64,000 nucleotides of DNA from Saprospiraceae bacterium (GCA_016787525.1 JAEUUP010000026.1:62001-126000); one strand, 5' to 3'; counted from the stretch's first letter, positions 46,074 to 55,885 are shown. A program made the numbers and translations. The notes: generated by a model from the sequence alone, not told the origin.

Positions 46074-48044
46074 ATGGCTTCTCCTAAAGAAGGTCGAAAA
46101 CTGAGTGCCGCAGGGCTTTTGATAGCACTCGGCTTCATTTTTGGGGATATTGGTACTTCGCCCCTATACGTTCTCAAAGCCGTCATCGGCAATGACACGG
46201 TCTCTCCCGAACTCATCTACGGCGGTTTATCCTGCATTTTTTGGACTTTACTGTTCATCACTTCCTTCAAATATGTGTATTTGGCACTCAAAGCGGACAA
46301 TCGCGGCGAGGGTGGCATATTTGCTTTGTATGCACGGGTGCGTCGCTATCGCGCTCGGTGGGCGATTTTCCCCGCTATGATTGGTTGCGCTACTTTGATG
46401 GCAGATGGCTTTTTGACTCCTGCTATCAGTGTGTCGGCGGCGGTCGAAGGAGCTTTGCGCACCTATCCTGATTTGAAAACGACACCTATCGTTGTGGGCA
46501 TTCTCATTGGCATTTTTGTGTGGCAACAATTTGGCGCACAACTATTAGCTAAATGGTTTGGCTATGTCATGCTTGTCTGGTTTTGTGTGATAGGTGGCTT
46601 GGGCTTGGGCGAAGTAATAAAGACCCCCTCAGTATTACAGGCTTTGAATCCTGCTTATGCCGTCAATTTCGTGATGCACTACAAAAGTTCCGTCACAGGT
46701 ATGTCGGGATTTTGGCTTTTAGGCGCGGTCTTTCTCTGTACAACAGGTTGCGAAGCTTTGTATTCTGATTTAGGTCGTTGTGGCAAGCGAAATGTGCGTT
46801 GGGCTTGGGCTATTGTTTTGCCTTGTTTGATGCTCAATTATCTAGGACAGGGGGCTTGGGTGCTGCAATTTGAAGGTCAGAAGCTACCTGAAACCGTATC
46901 GCACGCTGGCGTTTTCTTTGCCATGTTACCTGAGAAGTGGGTGACTTTCATGGTGGTTTTATCCGTCATTGTCGCGGTCATTGTGAGCGAAGCCTTGATT
47001 GCAGGCGTTTTCACTATGATTAATGAAGCCATAAAGTTGAAACTGTGGTTCAATATGAAGATAAATTACCCTTCCCAAATGCGTGGGCAAGTTTATCTGC
47101 CATTGATAAATTGGTTTCTACTGGCGGGCTGTTTGTTAACGGTTTTGATTTTTAAAAAATCATCGAATATGGAGGAAGCCTATGGTTTGGCAATTGTGAT
47201 TGACATGATTATGACTTCTTCACTGTTGTTGCATTTCGTACACATGCGCAATCAGTCGTTGCGGCGAGCCATTCTGTTGGGATTGGTATTTGGTGGTTTT
47301 GAAATCATGTTTTTGGTTGCCAATCTTCACAAATTAGCCTTAGGTGGTTGGTACACTTTAGGTGTGGCATCATTAATTTTCTTCGGTGTTTTTGTATATT
47401 GGCGTGGACAACGTATTCGTAAAAAACACGCCAATTTTGTCCCCGTTGACACATTTGCGCCCATCTTGAAAGATGTAATGGCGGATAAAACCATCCCACG
47501 AACAGCGACTAATTTGGTTTATATGACCATGTCGGACGATGCCACTAAGATAGATTCCAATATTTTATACTCCATTTTTAAGAAAAAACCCAAACGCGCA
47601 GATATTTATTGGTTTGTACACGTCACGATTACCGATACGCCCTTTGCCCAAAAACAAGCCATTCACCCCATCATCAAAGGCAAAGTGTATTTTGTAAATC
47701 TACGATTTGGTTTCAAAGTAGAGCATAAAATCAATCGCGTATTCAAAGAAATCGTGCAAAAAATGCAAGCTGAGGGTGAAATTGACGTACAAAGTCACTA
47801 CCCAAGTTTGCGTCGCCATGATATTCCTGCTGACTTTAAGTTTATTCTGCTCAATAGCCGTGTTTCTGCCGACGATGCCTTATCTCCATTCGAGCAGTTT
47901 ATTGTCCGTTCTTATCGGCTCTTGAAAAAAATAGCCGTGCCTCCTGCCGTTGATTTCGGCTTAGAAGGTGGCAATTTTGAAGTGGAAACCGTACCAATCA
48001 ATGTAGCCCCCCCTCAGTCTATTGAACTTGACAGGCTATTTTGA
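46074..48044 (+). CDS. kup: KUP-family potassium uptake protein
   Basis: 656 residues from the ATG at 46074 (ASPKEGRKLSAAGLLIALGFIFGDIGTSPLYVLKA, the family start). About 12 TM helices over residues 10-460, with GEGGIFALYA, a signature of KUP, followed by a cytoplasmic C-terminal domain of about 190 residues. It is a proton-coupled K+ importer in the inner membrane. A decamer encodes KTPSVLQA in an extracytoplasmic loop and a degenerate one encodes PPQS near the C-terminus. Confidence 0.95.
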   Translation: MASPKEGRKLSAAGLLIALGFIFGDIGTSPLYVLKAVIGNDTVSPELIYGGLSCIFWTLLFITSFKYVYLALKADNRGEGGIFALYARVRRYRARWAIFPAMIGCATLMADGFLTPAISVSAAVEGALRTYPDLKTTPIVVGILIGIFVWQQFGAQLLAKWFGYVMLVWFCVIGGLGLGEVIKTPSVLQALNPAYAVNFVMHYKSSVTGMSGFWLLGAVFLCTTGCEALYSDLGRCGKRNVRWAWAIVLPCLMLNYLGQGAWVLQFEGQKLPETVSHAGVFFAMLPEKWVTFMVVLSVIVAVIVSEALIAGVFTMINEAIKLKLWFNMKINYPSQMRGQVYLPLINWFLLAGCLLTVLIFKKSSNMEEAYGLAIVIDMIMTSSLLLHFVHMRNQSLRRAILLGLVFGGFEIMFLVANLHKLALGGWYTLGVASLIFFGVFVYWRGQRIRKKHANFVPVDTFAPILKDVMADKTIPRTATNLVYMTMSDDATKIDSNILYSIFKKKPKRADIYWFVHVTITDTPFAQKQAIHPIIKGKVYFVNLRFGFKVEHKINRVFKEIVQKMQAEGEIDVQSHYPSLRRHDIPADFKFILLNSRVSADDALSPFEQFIVRSYRLLKKIAVPPAVDFGLEGGNFEVETVPINVAPPQSIELDRLF

Positions 48045-48146
48045 CGTTATAGTTACAGGTTCTTTTAAGGTCATAAAACCTTAAAAGTGGTATAATGACT
48101 ACACAAGAACCAATGACTATTTGGCAATAAATTTTTTTAAAACACG

Positions 48147-49085
48147 ATGAGTATCAAACAATTATCCATTACTCTTCTTTTTTGCTTAGGCTTTTTAGCT
48201 TGTGAAAAAGAATTTGTACCAAAATTACCAACTGTTGAAGACGATATTGTCGTCGAAGGTTATATCGAAGCGGGACAAAATGCGTCACCCTCCTATGTCA
48301 TTTTGACTAAAAGTTTACCGTTTTTCAAAGAATTGACGAATTTTAATAACGTTTTTGTGGAAGGTGCAGAAATTTGGGTCTCCAATGGCACAGACAGTAC
48401 CCGCCTTCAGGAATTTTGTTGGAAAAACTTGACCCCCTCAGTAAAACAGCAAGCGGGTGCGTTGTTTGGCATCAACCCCGATAGTGTCTCCGCTGATTTT
48501 AATTTTTGTGTGTATATTGATTTCGCTCAAAGGATTAAAGGTGAAATCGGCAAAGCCTATACACTGCGCATTAAAACCAAAGAAGGGAAAATATTAACAG
48601 CCAAAACCACTATTCCGCGTGCTGTTAAAATTGACACTATTGAATTTATAAAACCACCTGGCAATAATCAAAATGATACGATGGCTCAAGCTCGCGCTAC
48701 GGTGACAGACCCCAAAGGCGTTGATTATTATCGCTATTTCACATCTATCAACAACAGTGCTTACATCGCAGGAGCGAACTCTATCACCGACGATGCTTTT
48801 TTTGATGGTTTAGTGACGAAATTCAATCTATTGAAGAGCGAACCAAGAGGTGGCAGCGTTGACCCAGACAATTTTGGTCTATTCCGTCGAGGCGATACAG
48901 TGTCCATAAAATTTGCGATGATAGACAAAGCGCATTTCGATTTTTGGTCAACACTAGAGTTCAATGCCAACAACGGCGGTCCTTTTGCTTCCTATACGCG
49001 TGTCAAGCACAATATTTCAGGAGGTTTGGGTATTTGGGGTGGCTCAGCGATAAGTTTTTATGATGTTATTGTCCCTAAAAAATAA
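48147..49085 (+). CDS. DUF4249 family lipoprotein
   Basis: 312 residues. Signal peptide with lipobox-like FLAC (KQLSITLLFCLGFLACEKEF). The DUF4249 opening VEDDIVVEGYIEAGQNASPSYVILTKSLPFF is typical, as are the later beta-rich segments. DUF4249 lipoproteins normally sit next to TonB-dependent receptors in Bacteroidota; no receptor is adjacent here, which is unusual. Decamer encodes LTPSVKQQ. Confidence 0.88.
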   Translation: MSIKQLSITLLFCLGFLACEKEFVPKLPTVEDDIVVEGYIEAGQNASPSYVILTKSLPFFKELTNFNNVFVEGAEIWVSNGTDSTRLQEFCWKNLTPSVKQQAGALFGINPDSVSADFNFCVYIDFAQRIKGEIGKAYTLRIKTKEGKILTAKTTIPRAVKIDTIEFIKPPGNNQNDTMAQARATVTDPKGVDYYRYFTSINNSAYIAGANSITDDAFFDGLVTKFNLLKSEPRGGSVDPDNFGLFRRGDTVSIKFAMIDKAHFDFWSTLEFNANNGGPFASYTRVKHNISGGLGIWGGSAISFYDVIVPKK

Positions 49086-49129
49086 AAAAATCTTGAAATA
49101 CCATGATTGCGGTATTTCAAGATTTTTTA
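49084..49129 (+). terminator. Terminator of DUF4249 gene
   Basis: Stem AAAAAATCTTGAAATACC / GGTATTTCAAGATTTTTT overlapping the stop region, with a T tract. Confidence 0.85.
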
Positions 49130-49137
49130 ATACTTGC

Positions 49138-49322
49138 TATATTTGTCAGTAGAAATAGAAGCGTTCCAAAATCAACAGAACAATTATAATCTTGTGAACG
49201 ACTGACAATCTGCTCTTAAATCCTAAAAGTTAGCCAAATGTTAAACCATTAAGCCTTAAACCAATTAGGGCAACTATTTTAACATCCCGAACTTTTCTCT
49301 AAAAGAGTTCGGGATTTTTTAT
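49138..49322 (+). ncRNA. Candidate small structured RNA with own promoter and terminator
   Basis: Begins with a TATATTTG -7-like element (49138-49145). GTCAGT (49145-49150) pairs with ACTGAC (49201-49206) and, inside, CGTTC (49162-49166) with GAACG (49196-49200), giving a two-part stem with an 11-nt one-sided bulge. It ends in a strong hairpin CCCGAACTTTTCTCTAAAAG AGTTCGGG then six T (49284-49322). There is no reading frame, and the upstream gene already has its own terminator. No known RNA family recognised; the -33 box is unclear. Confidence 0.4.
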
Positions 49323-49323
49323 G

Positions 49324-49785
49324 CTATTGCTCATTTGTTGGTGCAACCTGATTCACAAGTCGTTGAATATCATTGGTCAAACTTTCCATTTGCCGTGCCA
49401 TATCGCTGTACTTTTTCACTTTGTCAGCTGATTTCTGAAAACCCGTGTCAGTTGCAGGTGCAGCATCTATTTCACGTTGTAAAGCGGCTTTACGGCGTTC
49501 CAAAGCGGCAATTTCTTGATTCAGTAATGTGTTTTTGGTATCACCTGCATGGTTTTTCAAACGTTCCAACACGCCTTGCATTTTGTCTAAAGCCGCATCA
49601 TATTTGCCTGCGTCAAATTTATCTTTTTCTGCTCTGGCTAAATCACGCACTTCTGTAAATACATTACCAACGCCCTTAAAAATGCGTTTTGATTGCTCTT
49701 TTTCCGTATCGTTACCAAAAAATCGGTTGTAAACGACGATACAAATCAGGGCAACAAAAGCTAATTTCAGCAAACTTCTTATCAT
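49324..49785 (-). CDS. Membrane-anchored coiled-coil hypothetical protein
   Basis: 153 residues. N-terminal anchor LLKLAFVALICIVVYNRFFG then a mostly helical, charged region (DKFDAGKYDAALDKMQGVLERLKNHAGDTKNTLLNQEIAALERRKAALQREIDAA) predicted to form a coiled coil. No domain recognised. It may be a periplasmic structural or adaptor protein. Converges on the candidate small RNA. Confidence 0.62.
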   Translation of the reverse strand: MIRSLLKLAFVALICIVVYNRFFGNDTEKEQSKRIFKGVGNVFTEVRDLARAEKDKFDAGKYDAALDKMQGVLERLKNHAGDTKNTLLNQEIAALERRKAALQREIDAAPATDTGFQKSADKVKKYSDMARQMESLTNDIQRLVNQVAPTNEQ

Positions 49786-49918
49786 CTTGAATCGGTGTTT
49801 TTTTAATGATATGATGAGATATTTTTTACAAAAATAACCTTTTTCAAGGCATTTTATTATTCAATGGCAGCAAAAAAAGAGCCAGTTTTTGATGATACTC
49901 AAAAGAGTTATCACAAAA

Positions 49919-49948
49919 AAAGCTACCTCTTTGATGATGTAGCTTTTA
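49919..49948 (-). terminator. Terminator of the HHH coiled-coil gene
   Basis: Stem AAAAGCTACATC / GAGGTAGCTTTT followed by T residues on the minus strand, about 10 bp past the stop. Confidence 0.7.
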
Positions 49949-49957
49949 CTGTATAAT

Positions 49958-50923
49958 TCATTCGTTACCAGCGATATATTCTTTGTATTTTTTCAGTTTT
50001 CCAAACTCTCTATGCACCAAAAGTCGAGCCTGCTCCGTCCAACTCACAGGATAAATGCTGTGATAAGTCGTGCCAGAGTTATCTAGAATGGTTTTGATGC
50101 GCTCAGGGCTTGCCATAGAAAGAGCTTCCCATGTAAAAATACCTTCACTTTTTAAGATATCTTCAAATTTAGAACCAATACCTTCGATGGCTTGCAGGTT
50201 ATCCGAAGTGCCATATGCCGCCTCATCCTCTGCTGATGAAACTTCATCTTCTTCGAGTTCCGTAATGACGAGTCCCCGACCACTAATTTCTTCATCTTCA
50301 AAAATGCCGCGCTCCCCCCCCTCAGTATTTTCATCCGTTTGAGATTGTTTGTTTTTCAGGTTGTCCAACTCAGAGGTCAATGAGGCATTCTGTTGCGTCA
50401 ATGCTTCATTTTCATCGGTCAAAGCTTTTTTCTCCGCCTTTACACTATTTAGCTCTTCGCGTAATGCTAAAATTTGAGCATTGGTTGTTTCTGTCGTGAT
50501 TGTCGAATCTTCAACTAGCTTATCATTCGCTTTTGCCAAGCCTTCTATTTTTTCTCTCAAACTGGCAATTTCAGCAGTTTGCGCTCTCGAAAAACCATCC
50601 AATTTGCTCTTTTCTTCTTCCAAGGTCTGAACACGTTCTTGAAATTGTACAACCTCCGCATGAGGTGTAGCTGTATTGAGCTGCGTTTGCAACAAATCTA
50701 CACGCTCTTTCAGAGCCTGATTTTCTTTTTGAGAAATGTGCAGGTTGTTGGACAATGTGTTTTTATCAGTTCTTAAAAAATAATCCGCAATCAGATAACC
50801 CGATAGAGCAGAAACGAGGATACCTAACGAAAACACAAGCCCATTGGCATAGGCCTCAGCATTGATAGCCCACAATAAAACAGCCGCAACTGCCACAAGA
50901 ATGATGTACAAAAAACGCTTCAT
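49958..50923 (-). CDS. TM-anchored coiled-coil protein with C-terminal helix-hairpin-helix
   Basis: 321 residues from the ATG at 50923. Two N-terminal TM helices (FLYIILVAVAAVLLWAI and LVFSLGILVSALSGYLIADYFL), a long coiled coil (about 60-200) and an acidic stretch. The final helix-hairpin-helix-like domain is LQAIEGIGSKFEDILKSEGIFTWEALSMASPERIKTIL, similar to the DNA-binding or protein-contacting folds appended to envelope proteins. Role unknown. It could tether DNA or another protein to the inner membrane; that is speculation. Decamer encodes NTEGGE in the acidic linker. Confidence 0.7.
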   Translation of the reverse strand: MKRFLYIILVAVAAVLLWAINAEAYANGLVFSLGILVSALSGYLIADYFLRTDKNTLSNNLHISQKENQALKERVDLLQTQLNTATPHAEVVQFQERVQTLEEEKSKLDGFSRAQTAEIASLREKIEGLAKANDKLVEDSTITTETTNAQILALREELNSVKAEKKALTDENEALTQQNASLTSELDNLKNKQSQTDENTEGGERGIFEDEEISGRGLVITELEEDEVSSAEDEAAYGTSDNLQAIEGIGSKFEDILKSEGIFTWEALSMASPERIKTILDNSGTTYHSIYPVSWTEQARLLVHREFGKLKKYKEYIAGNE

Positions 50924-51255
50924 AAGAAAGAGAGAGAGTTTGTTCTGGTCAAAATTATATGTTTCATTCACTAAGAAGCACAAACTTATGATTTACAATG
51001 GGTTATAACAAAATATTTTGACTCTTTTTTTGAAAAAAATAATCAAACACTTTGACCTCAATGCAAAGGTTTCATTTGATTGGGCTGCCGAATTGCGAAG
51101 GATTTGTTCTAACTTTGCGCTTTTTGCATCCCCCTCAGTATTTTTTGCAAAAGCAAACATTTTTTTTGACAATAAATGTTTTATTTTGCAAAATTCTTTC
51201 CAGAGATTGTCTTTCTGGGAAATTGAAATTTTGCTAATTAATACTCGATATTATA

Positions 51256-53514
51256 ATGTCTTCATATCTCGACCAACTTAACGCTGTACAGCGTGGCGCA
51301 GTCACAACAGTTGAAGGTCCCGTCTTAGTCATCGCTGGCCCAGGCTCAGGCAAAACACGTGTTTTGACTTTTCGTATTGCGCACCTTATTGAACAAGGCA
51401 TTGCTCCGTGGGAAATTTTGGCTCTAACTTTCACGAACAAAGCAGCACGTGAAATGAAAGATCGCATCGAAAAAGTAGTTGGCACAAGAGCACAAAAGGT
51501 ATGGGCAGGCACTTTTCACTCCATTTTTGCACGTATACTGAGGGGGGAAGCGGATAAAATTGGATATCCTTCCAACTTTACGATATATGATACAGACGAC
51601 TCAAAAAGTTTACTTAGAAACATTATCAAAGAACTCAATTTGAGTAAAGACCAGTATAATGAAAATGCCATTCTGACGCGCATTTCGTCTGCAAAATCCA
51701 ACTTGATTTCACCATTGGCTTATGAACAGAATGCAGAATTGATGGCTCAAGACAAACAGACAAAACGCCCATTTCTGCACCGCATTTACAGTGAATATGT
51801 GAGTCGCTGCAAAAGAGCGGGTGCTATGGATTTTGATGACTTATTGTTTCAACTATATGTTTTATTGCATCAAAACCCCGATATTGCGGATAAATACCGC
51901 CAACGTTTTCGGTATTTATTGGTTGATGAGTTTCAGGATACCAACTATTTGCAATACTGTATTGTGAAAAAATTAGTTGTTTACCCCAATAGCCCACAGA
52001 ATATTTGTGTCGTAGGTGACGATGCACAGTCTATTTATGCGTTTCGCGGGGCGACTATTGACAATATTTTAGATTTCAAAAAAGATTTTCCATTGCTGCA
52101 AACCTTTAAGTTGGAACAAAACTATCGTTCTACTCAGCACATTGTAGAGGCAGCAAACCATGTCATTTCATACAATCGTCGTCAGATTCAAAAAAACATT
52201 TGGACAAGCAAAACGGATGGACAAAAAATAAAAGTCGTGAAAACGCAAAGCGACCAAGAAGAGGCGAAACGGATTGCTGATTTGATACAAGAACAAAAAA
52301 ATCGCTATCATTTTCGTAACGCAGATTTTGCCGTTTTGTACCGAACCAATGCACAAAGCCGTCCTTTTGAAGAAGCGATGCGACGTTTGAATCTGCCTTA
52401 CCGCGTGTATGGTAATATGTCGTTTTATGCACGTAAAGAGGTCAAAGATGTGTTAGCCTATTTGCGATTGATTGTAAATCAGAACGATGATGAAGCTCTG
52501 CGTCGCATCATCAACACGCCTCGTCGTGGCATCGGCGATGCAACATTGGAGAAAATTGCGTTGTTAGCTGCCTCCAAGTCGCAGACTTTATGGCAAACCC
52601 TACCAGAATATCAAGGAACTGCAAGAGAGAAAAACGCCCTGCAAAATTTTATTGCTATGATGAAGGCGTTTATTACTAAGTCATTGAAGTCTAATGCGTA
52701 CGAAATAGCATCTTATGTTTTGAAACAATCTACAATGATGGATAATTTGAAACAAGATACCTCATTGGAAGGTACTGGACGACTCGAAAACGTCAATGCT
52801 TTGCTCGATGCGATTTCTTCTTTTTCGGAAGAAGATGAGTTGACCGATGATATTATTATGCCCGATAAGTCGTTGTCAACGTATCTACAAAACATCGCTT
52901 TAGTAACGGATGCGGACAATTCTGACCCCAATGCCGATGTGGTCACATTGATGTCGGTACACTCAGCCAAAGGGTTGGAGTACAAATCAGTAATTTTGAG
53001 CGGTTTAGAGGAAGATTTATTCCCATCTTTCATGTCAAAAGACACGCCTGAAGGATTGGACGAAGAGCGCAGATTGTTCTATGTAGCCATTACAAGAGCA
53101 GAAGAGTTTTTGACTTTGACCTATGCCGCCAATCGCTATCGACATGGGCAAATGAAACAGTGCGACCCCAGTCGCTTTTTGAATGAAATTCCGATGGAAA
53201 GTACTGATTCCTTAGGAGGTTTAGCTCCGATTCGCCGCGAATCGAGTGCGCCACAAACATCACGTGTATCTGGCAATTTTAGCCGAGCTGTGACTCCACA
53301 AACAGTCATCAATCCCAGTGATTTCAAAGCTGCGAAACCAGAAGACATCGAAATAGGACATAAAGTACTGCACATGAAGTTCGGAGAAGGCAAGGTTATT
53401 GCTATAGAAGGCGCAAAAGATAATCGCGTCGCCACCATTCATTTCAAGGATTTGACAGACCAACCGCAGCGTAAAATCATGTTAAAATTTGCGAAATTGC
53501 AGATACAAGGTTGA
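51256..53514 (+). CDS. uvrD: UvrD/PcrA-type superfamily 1 DNA helicase
   Basis: 752 residues. Motif I AGPGSGKTR (about 28-36), GTFHSIFARILR (Ia/Ib), DEFQDTN (II), GDDAQSIYAFRGA (III), QNYRS (IV), VMSVHSAKGLEY (V) and YVAITRAEE (VI), in order. The C-terminal Tudor-like segment GHKVLHMKFGEGKVIAIEG is typical of PcrA and may bind RNA polymerase. 3'-5' helicase in repair and fork restart. A decamer encodes ARILRGEAD in motif Ib; relatives read L-R-R-E-A, so substitution rather than insertion explains it. Upstream is a -7 TAACTTTG at 51110 and a decamer. Confidence 0.95.
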   Translation: MSSYLDQLNAVQRGAVTTVEGPVLVIAGPGSGKTRVLTFRIAHLIEQGIAPWEILALTFTNKAAREMKDRIEKVVGTRAQKVWAGTFHSIFARILRGEADKIGYPSNFTIYDTDDSKSLLRNIIKELNLSKDQYNENAILTRISSAKSNLISPLAYEQNAELMAQDKQTKRPFLHRIYSEYVSRCKRAGAMDFDDLLFQLYVLLHQNPDIADKYRQRFRYLLVDEFQDTNYLQYCIVKKLVVYPNSPQNICVVGDDAQSIYAFRGATIDNILDFKKDFPLLQTFKLEQNYRSTQHIVEAANHVISYNRRQIQKNIWTSKTDGQKIKVVKTQSDQEEAKRIADLIQEQKNRYHFRNADFAVLYRTNAQSRPFEEAMRRLNLPYRVYGNMSFYARKEVKDVLAYLRLIVNQNDDEALRRIINTPRRGIGDATLEKIALLAASKSQTLWQTLPEYQGTAREKNALQNFIAMMKAFITKSLKSNAYEIASYVLKQSTMMDNLKQDTSLEGTGRLENVNALLDAISSFSEEDELTDDIIMPDKSLSTYLQNIALVTDADNSDPNADVVTLMSVHSAKGLEYKSVILSGLEEDLFPSFMSKDTPEGLDEERRLFYVAITRAEEFLTLTYAANRYRHGQMKQCDPSRFLNEIPMESTDSLGGLAPIRRESSAPQTSRVSGNFSRAVTPQTVINPSDFKAAKPEDIEIGHKVLHMKFGEGKVIAIEGAKDNRVATIHFKDLTDQPQRKIMLKFAKLQIQG

Positions 53515-53627
53515 GAATATCGGCTTAATACTGAGGGGTATTAATAGACTAAAATTATAATTTATTTTTCATTAACATAAAAAACTATTTATAATGCCCT
53601 TAGATTCATATTAATTAGCGTTCTTTG

Positions 53628-54182
53628 ATGAAAATTTTAAGTAATAAAAAAAACTATCTAAAAGTGAAAAGAATCCTTGCAATTTTTGTCTGCTTATTCC
53701 TTCTTACGGTCACAAAAGCAACAAATACAATCAAAACCGATTCGCTACCCACTGTCTTTGCTTTAGGACAATATGATGGACAACCGTTTGAAAAGCTCAA
53801 AGCAGAATGCGAAACCCAACTCCTAACTGTTTGCCGCAATGATATGCAAATGGCGTATTACCTCTGGGTACACATGTTGAAACACTTGGAAACACATGCC
53901 ACTAAGTCGAAATTTGATATGGATGGTATCAAACTATGGCTCTATGTATTTTGGAATAAAGATGGTTCAATCAAAAACATCGCTTTCTATCCCAAACCTA
54001 ATTCAAAAAACTTTAAAAATGAGGATATGATAGCTTTGTTGTCAGGTTTTTCTAAAACATATAAGTTTCCGATGACAGGAGACAATAGTTTTTCACACTA
54101 TAGTACAGCCAACTTTCCTGTTATGGTAGAAAAACCGACAGAGGCGAACAACAATACAAACAACAATCGTAAGCAAGATTAA
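53628..54182 (+). CDS. Secreted hypothetical protein, Asn-rich tail
   Basis: 184 residues. The start ATG at 53628 is preceded by TTG. Signal peptide KVKRILAIFVCLFLLTVTKA. Mature region has no domain I know; it contains CETQLLTVCRND and FPVMVEKPTEANNNTNNN, the latter low complexity. Follows uvrD after 110 bp with a decamer between them. Function unknown. Confidence 0.55.
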   Translation: MKILSNKKNYLKVKRILAIFVCLFLLTVTKATNTIKTDSLPTVFALGQYDGQPFEKLKAECETQLLTVCRNDMQMAYYLWVHMLKHLETHATKSKFDMDGIKLWLYVFWNKDGSIKNIAFYPKPNSKNFKNEDMIALLSGFSKTYKFPMTGDNSFSHYSTANFPVMVEKPTEANNNTNNNRKQD

Positions 54183-54257
54183 TCATAAGCATCAGAAATG
54201 CCTCAACATTGAGGATGCTATTTTAGAGATACAATTCGTTGATTAACAATACAAAAA

Positions 54258-54292
54258 AGGAAAAGACCCGTCGTACTGAGGGGTCTTTTTTT
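54258..54292 (+). terminator. Terminator incorporating a decamer
   Basis: Stem AAAAGACCC / GGGTCTTTT with loop GTCGTACTGAG and a T tract; the GGGG of the decamer forms the right arm start. It lies 75 bp past the secreted hypothetical gene. Confidence 0.75.
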
Positions 54293-54442
54293 TAGATATT
54301 TGAAAATAAAATGTTAGAACAGGCATAGAGAAAGTAAACCCAATTTCATTTTTTTATTTCCTTTGCTTTCAATAATCCATAGGAGTTAGGTTATCTAATA
54401 TTTTATGAATACGATTTTATGACTTTCTTACTGTCTGAAATT

Positions 54443-55885
54443 ATGAAAAAAATAGACCTAATCACTGTCAAAACAATTGTTTTTATTGTCCTCTTTTTGC
54501 GTTTTAGCCCTTTTACAAACGCTCAAACAACGATTTCGATTGAAAAATCTATCCCTATTCCTGACCATCCCTCATATCACGATGATAGAGAAGACGAAGA
54601 ACACGAACATGGTAACAATTCTTATGCGCCTTTGACTCTCTACATTCCTGTGTGGGGTTTACCTGCACAAATTGACACGACATTTGGTATCGAAAAAGTG
54701 CAATTGAGTATCAAACACAGTCGTATTTCGGACATAAAAATCGAATTGTTCAGTCCCGATGGCACTTTAGTGTGGATAAGTAATCGGAATGGTAAAAATG
54801 GGGAGGATTATCGCAATGCCACTTTCACTCAACGGGGCTTCGATGGTCCGATTTCGTCAGCTGAAGCTCCTTTTTCGGGCGAATATCAACCTGATGGCAA
54901 TTTGGCAAGTTTCAATAATGGACAAGACCCCAATGGTAATTGGATTTTGAAAGTGCATGATTTAGGGGCGAATACTGAGGGGGTATTTGAAAAAGTAAGC
55001 CTTGCTTTTAGCGACAATCCTGCTCGTATGCGCACATCGCCATGTTCATTTAGCAATCCACAAGCTTGTGTTTGTTCGCGTGTTGATGGCAAGATGATGC
55101 CAGATTTAGTCATTTCAGCTATGGGAACGGCGGCAAATATGTGGGAAATTGCTTACGACTCCACTAAAGGCTATGGCATGTTGATGTTTGAAGTACGGGT
55201 GATGAATCTCGGAGAAGGGCCTTTGGAATTGGTAGGCACTAACAAATGGTTGTGTGGTCCAGATACGGTCGCTGACCGCAATGTGCGTTGTCGGGAAGGC
55301 GATGAGACGAATGACTCCATTTATCCAAGGCAGATTTTTCAACAGAATATTTACAGAATAAAAAATGGTCAATTAGACAAAATAACTCGAACGGCGGGGA
55401 CAATGGCTTATGATGGACACCCAGGTCACGACCACTATCATGCGGACTACTACGCCCGATTCACGTTGTTGAAACCAATTGAGAATGAACCTGATACGTC
55501 AAAATGGGAACAAGTAGGGGCTGCTCGAAAGGCCAGCTTTTGCCTGTGGGACATGCAATTTTGTGATGAAGAGAATAAAAAATGCGATGCCAAAGGACGA
55601 TTTTACGACGAACGCACACTGCCAAACTATGGTTTTGGCACATACCGAAGTTGCGACGACCCACGCCGACAAGGTATTTCAGTCGGCGGCATTGATTGGT
55701 ATGGTTTGCATTATGATGGTCAAAACCTGCGTTTGCCATCAACGATTGCCAATGGATTATATTTTTTAAAACTGGAAATTGACCCTTTCAATTTTTATGA
55801 AGAAGCCGATGAAACGAATAATGTGTTAATTTTGCCAGTCGTATTTCGTTTTCAGAAAGGAGATACTGAGGGGGGAAAAAAATGA
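54443..55885 (+). CDS. Secreted lysyl oxidase with proprotein-convertase P-domain
   Basis: 480 residues from the ATG at 54443. Signal peptide ends FTNAQ. Residues about 80-190 are a P-domain (jelly-roll: FGIEKVQLSIKHSRISDIKIELFSPDG). Residues about 215-470 match lysyl oxidase: PDLVISA, copper-binding His at 326, 329, 331 and 333 (GHPGHDHYHADYYARFTLL), the quinone precursors Lys363 (RKASFCLWD) and Tyr420 (DWYG), and a C-terminal EEADETNNV. All active-site residues known from animal enzymes are present, so copper-dependent oxidation of lysine amines outside the cell is likely. Decamers encode NTEGV and DTEGGKK at the end. Confidence 0.85.
   Translation: MKKIDLITVKTIVFIVLFLRFSPFTNAQTTISIEKSIPIPDHPSYHDDREDEEHEHGNNSYAPLTLYIPVWGLPAQIDTTFGIEKVQLSIKHSRISDIKIELFSPDGTLVWISNRNGKNGEDYRNATFTQRGFDGPISSAEAPFSGEYQPDGNLASFNNGQDPNGNWILKVHDLGANTEGVFEKVSLAFSDNPARMRTSPCSFSNPQACVCSRVDGKMMPDLVISAMGTAANMWEIAYDSTKGYGMLMFEVRVMNLGEGPLELVGTNKWLCGPDTVADRNVRCREGDETNDSIYPRQIFQQNIYRIKNGQLDKITRTAGTMAYDGHPGHDHYHADYYARFTLLKPIENEPDTSKWEQVGAARKASFCLWDMQFCDEENKKCDAKGRFYDERTLPNYGFGTYRSCDDPRRQGISVGGIDWYGLHYDGQNLRLPSTIANGLYFLKLEIDPFNFYEEADETNNVLILPVVFRFQKGDTEGGKK

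Noticed and set aside
54443-55885. Lysyl oxidase gene as eukaryotic contamination
   Set aside because: It has no introns, carries two decamer copies and a bacterial signal peptide, and sits between ordinary Bacteroidota genes.
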